DNA from: Bryobacterales bacterium
GTDB taxonomy: Bacteria > Acidobacteriota > Terriglobia > Bryobacterales > Bryobacteraceae
Assembly: GCA_947446025.1 (NCBI GenBank)
Contig: CANFEY010000001.1
Coordinates: 92,191 to 156,190 of the forward strand
DNA: 64,000 bases
Direction of reading: 5' to 3'
Part shown: in pieces, positions 62,076 through 64,000 of the stretch
Layout of the letters: each line of letters begins with the position of its first letter
Position numbering within the stretch: the stretch's first letter is position 1
The notes under the pieces: model-generated
What the model was told of the DNA's origin: nothing
The model's database searches: none
The model's input: only the letters and a program-made list of their open reading frames with translations
Translations under genes and position numbers: made by a program

Positions 62076-63839
62076 TCAGTCGCGCACGTCGCCCGGCGCG
62101 CGGTGCGTGTGGTCGGCTTCAATCACGATCTTCAACTCGGGGACACCAACGAATGAGTCGGGCAGCGGAAACGTGTGTTCGCCGGACGCCGGATCGTGGA
62201 TACGTGCAGTTCCTAGGCGGATGCCGTTGGCGGAGACCGTCAGCCGGACCGCCTCGCCGTTGCGGTAGGGGTAGATGGCGCGCAGGCGGAGGCGAAGTTC
62301 GCCGCGCCGGTTCATCCAACGCACTCCGCCGGAGGTTCCGTGCCAACCCTCGCCCAACACCGACGCTGACGATGGCAGACCCAGGTCGACCCAAGCGGGC
62401 GCGCCGGCAGCGGCTCCTGCAACGCGATACTCACTGGTTACATTCCGCATACTGCCGTTAGGCGAAACCCTGTAGACTTCCGCGCTGCCAGCCGTCACAG
62501 CCTCGGTAGCGGCGGAAATGGGCAGTTGATACTGATCAAGCGGACGAAACCCCTGCTTGGCAGCGATCTTGCCATCGGGCACCACGAAAATGTTGGTCAG
62601 GCCCGCGGCCGCGAACCCGTGATCGTAGACGGCGGAATAGAAGAGCGTGTTGTCCACTCCAGCCAGCAGCAGAACGCTGCCGGGATGCGCGCCGCGCGCC
62701 TGGGCGGCCCCTTCCAGCAACCGGCGCGCCGACTGGCTGCGGGTATACCAGAAGTCCAGGCCTGCTGGAATAAAGGTGATCGAGCAGACAACATAGACGC
62801 CGAGCCAAAGAGCAGCGAACCGCCGCGGGACCGAGGGCAGCAGTGCGGCGACAGCCAGCGCGAGTCCGATCGTGGGGACAGTCAGGTAGTAATCCATGCG
62901 TTGATCGCGCAACGGCAATACGGGGGCCAGCGCGAAGAGAAACCAAACCAGACCCACGATGGCGAGCTTGCGCCGGCGGTGTTCGGCCCGTAGGAAGGCC
63001 CACGCCAAGCCCGCCGTCAGCGAGAGGAAGAGCATGAGCATGGAGGAGCGGCTTATCGGCATGTCGCGCGCGAAAATGAAGACCCCGAGCGCGACGTTCC
63101 AATAGTGCCACAGCCCGCTGACCATCGTGGCATCAAAATGCATCGCGTAGGGTCCGGAGCCATCCCGGGGAACCAGCCAACTGACAACGGCCGCCCAACT
63201 CGCGGCGACGAGGGCCAGCGGGACCGTCTTCCAAACATGGCCGCGGGCCAGCAGCAGGTAGTAGGCCATCAATACGAACGGGTACATCACCGTGATTTCC
63301 AACGTCGCCATACCCAGTAGAAACGCCGCGCACTGCGTCCACCAGTAGGCCCAGCAGCCCGTCTCCGCGTGTTTGAGGAAGAGGAGGAGTCCTGCAAGCC
63401 AGAAAAAGCAACACAGCACCTGACTGAATGCCGAGGTCCAAACCATGCCCACGACCAGTGATACGTTCGCCGTCCACACAAGGGTCCCTGCTAAAGCCGG
63501 CCACGGCGAGCCCGCGATCCGGCGGGTCACCGCCGTGAGCAACAGAAGGTTGGCGAACTGCGTGGCAAACACAGCAGCTCGGTAGGCCCAGGCGTTGAGT
63601 CCCGCCAGCTTGCAGATGACGATGTAAAAGTAAGCGTCGGGCAGAGGCCGCAGAACACCCTGTGCTAGTGGTTGCACCAGCCAATGCAGCGCCTCATCCC
63701 AGGTCTGTGTGCGCATGGCCAACAGGAGGCTGCCGAAATCGTCCTGCACAAACCAGGAGAACAGTCCCTTGTTATAGAGCGCCAGACAAAGAAGGAGTGG
63801 CGCCCCCCAAGCAACGCACTCAAGGCTCCGTTTCGGCAT
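62076..63839 (-). CDS. GT-C-like polytopic membrane protein
   Basis: This 587-residue protein has about 11 transmembrane helices, then a soluble C-terminal domain (about 400-587). The first periplasmic loop contains SWFVQDDFGSLL, where QDD resembles the acidic catalytic site of GT-C glycosyltransferases using lipid-linked sugars. No acceptor is known. The C-terminal beta domain (RLTVSANGIRLGTARI) may bind carbohydrate. An insertion-sequence end lies about 22 bp upstream of the ATG and may have displaced the promoter. Confidence 0.75.
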   Translation of the reverse strand: MPKRSLECVAWGAPLLLCLALYNKGLFSWFVQDDFGSLLLAMRTQTWDEALHWLVQPLAQGVLRPLPDAYFYIVICKLAGLNAWAYRAAVFATQFANLLLLTAVTRRIAGSPWPALAGTLVWTANVSLVVGMVWTSAFSQVLCCFFWLAGLLLFLKHAETGCWAYWWTQCAAFLLGMATLEITVMYPFVLMAYYLLLARGHVWKTVPLALVAASWAAVVSWLVPRDGSGPYAMHFDATMVSGLWHYWNVALGVFIFARDMPISRSSMLMLFLSLTAGLAWAFLRAEHRRRKLAIVGLVWFLFALAPVLPLRDQRMDYYLTVPTIGLALAVAALLPSVPRRFAALWLGVYVVCSITFIPAGLDFWYTRSQSARRLLEGAAQARGAHPGSVLLLAGVDNTLFYSAVYDHGFAAAGLTNIFVVPDGKIAAKQGFRPLDQYQLPISAATEAVTAGSAEVYRVSPNGSMRNVTSEYRVAGAAAGAPAWVDLGLPSSASVLGEGWHGTSGGVRWMNRRGELRLRLRAIYPYRNGEAVRLTVSANGIRLGTARIHDPASGEHTFPLPDSFVGVPELKIVIEADHTHRAPGDVRD

Positions 63840-63861
63840 GGTAGCGGTTAACCAGTTTCAG

Positions 63862-64000
63862 TAGTGTCCGGCTATAAGTCGAACAGATTCAGCTGGTTGA
63901 AAAATGGGTCTGATTTTTCTCCGGTATGTTGTAGCTGAAGGGCCTGTAGAATGGGCGTCCGCTCGAAAATGGTGACGCTGACAACCTGTAGGATTTGGTA
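63862..64000 (-). mobile_element. IS4-like insertion sequence, terminal part
   Basis: The sequence from TAGTGTCCGG (63862-63871), which resembles an IS4-type terminal inverted repeat, to the window edge contains the end of a transposase gene. The other end and target-site duplication are outside the window. The family assignment rests on the transposase C-terminus and the tip sequence only. Confidence 0.55.
63872..64000 (-). CDS. Transposase C-terminus (IS4-like), 5' part outside window
   Basis: The minus-strand frame is open from the window edge to a TAG at 63872 and encodes 42 residues: YQILQVVSVTIFERTPILQ, a short linker and FFNQLNLFDL. This YQILQxLSxxxFExTPIL...NQLNLFD ending is characteristic of transposases of one IS4-related group. 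No start is visible because the gene continues outside. It is too short and too truncated to be seen by default gene prediction. Confidence 0.7.
   Translation of the reverse strand, partial: YQILQVVSVTIFERTPILQALQLQHTGEKSDPFFNQLNLFDL

Overview
The window is a GC-rich bacterial chromosome segment. Its gene content points to the Acidobacteriota, most likely the Solibacter/Bryobacter lineage. Evidence for this is the set of secreted DUF1587/DUF1592-type cytochrome and DUF1552 proteins, a PQQ-type dehydrogenase without a cytochrome domain, several copies of an exported 'SGVW' protein family paired with DUF6152 proteins, a beta-propeller hybrid histidine kinase, and a LigM-like O-demethylase. This placement is inferred from gene families only. 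No rRNA, tRNA, CRISPR array or replication origin was seen.

Layout. 1-5.1 kb: a GNAT-like fragment, gap, dcd, serC-serA, then an intact small antitoxin-like gene followed by a wrecked zeta-toxin-like gene. 5.2-12.2 kb: a quinoprotein dehydrogenase, a frameshifted DUF2278 gene, and a tightly overlapping minus-strand operon of exported proteins (DUF6152, two SGVW-family proteins, a TlpA-type thioredoxin, a methyltransferase lipoprotein, a small membrane protein). 12.3-17.7 kb: housekeeping genes (ABC ATPase, gatB, dgt, a TPR membrane protein). 17.7-28.7 kb: a divergent flagellar cluster, flgF-G-A-H-I-J on the minus strand and fliK-flgD-flgE-fliN-O-P-Q-R-flhB on the plus strand, with extensive start/stop overlap. 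It includes a flgJ-like gene that has no usual start codon, a minimal FlgD and a frameshifted flhB. 28.7-37.4 kb: BON, HEAT, DUF4143 ATPase, SGVW, lone ketosynthase, HNH, comF and ligM-like genes.

37.5-39.0 kb is the most distinctive region. It is a comparatively AT-rich three-gene island with a HigB/Gp49-type toxin, a HigA-type HTH antitoxin with a C-terminal tail, and a SecB-like chaperone. This is the architecture of a toxin-antitoxin-chaperone (TAC) module, with an AT-rich palindrome at its promoter. 39-45 kb: coaX, birA, valS, a nucleotidyltransferase gene pair and a DinB protein. 45-54 kb: a giant hybrid sensor kinase, a sugar transferase, an RnfD-like membrane protein with a Cys-rich tail, an OxlT-like MFS transporter and a membrane-fused spermidine-synthase protein. 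54-62 kb: a second SGVW/DUF6152 group leading into ankyrin, DUF1592 and DUF1552 genes. 62-64 kb: a GT-C-like membrane protein, then the edge of an insertion sequence running off the window.

Two window-wide patterns stand out. First, many genes carry a TANNNT -10-like hexamer only 6-8 nt before the start codon, which suggests frequent leaderless transcription. Second, three genes (DUF2278, flhB, and the N-terminus of the RnfD-like gene) appear shifted by one base at short homopolymers, so assembly error must be excluded before calling them broken.
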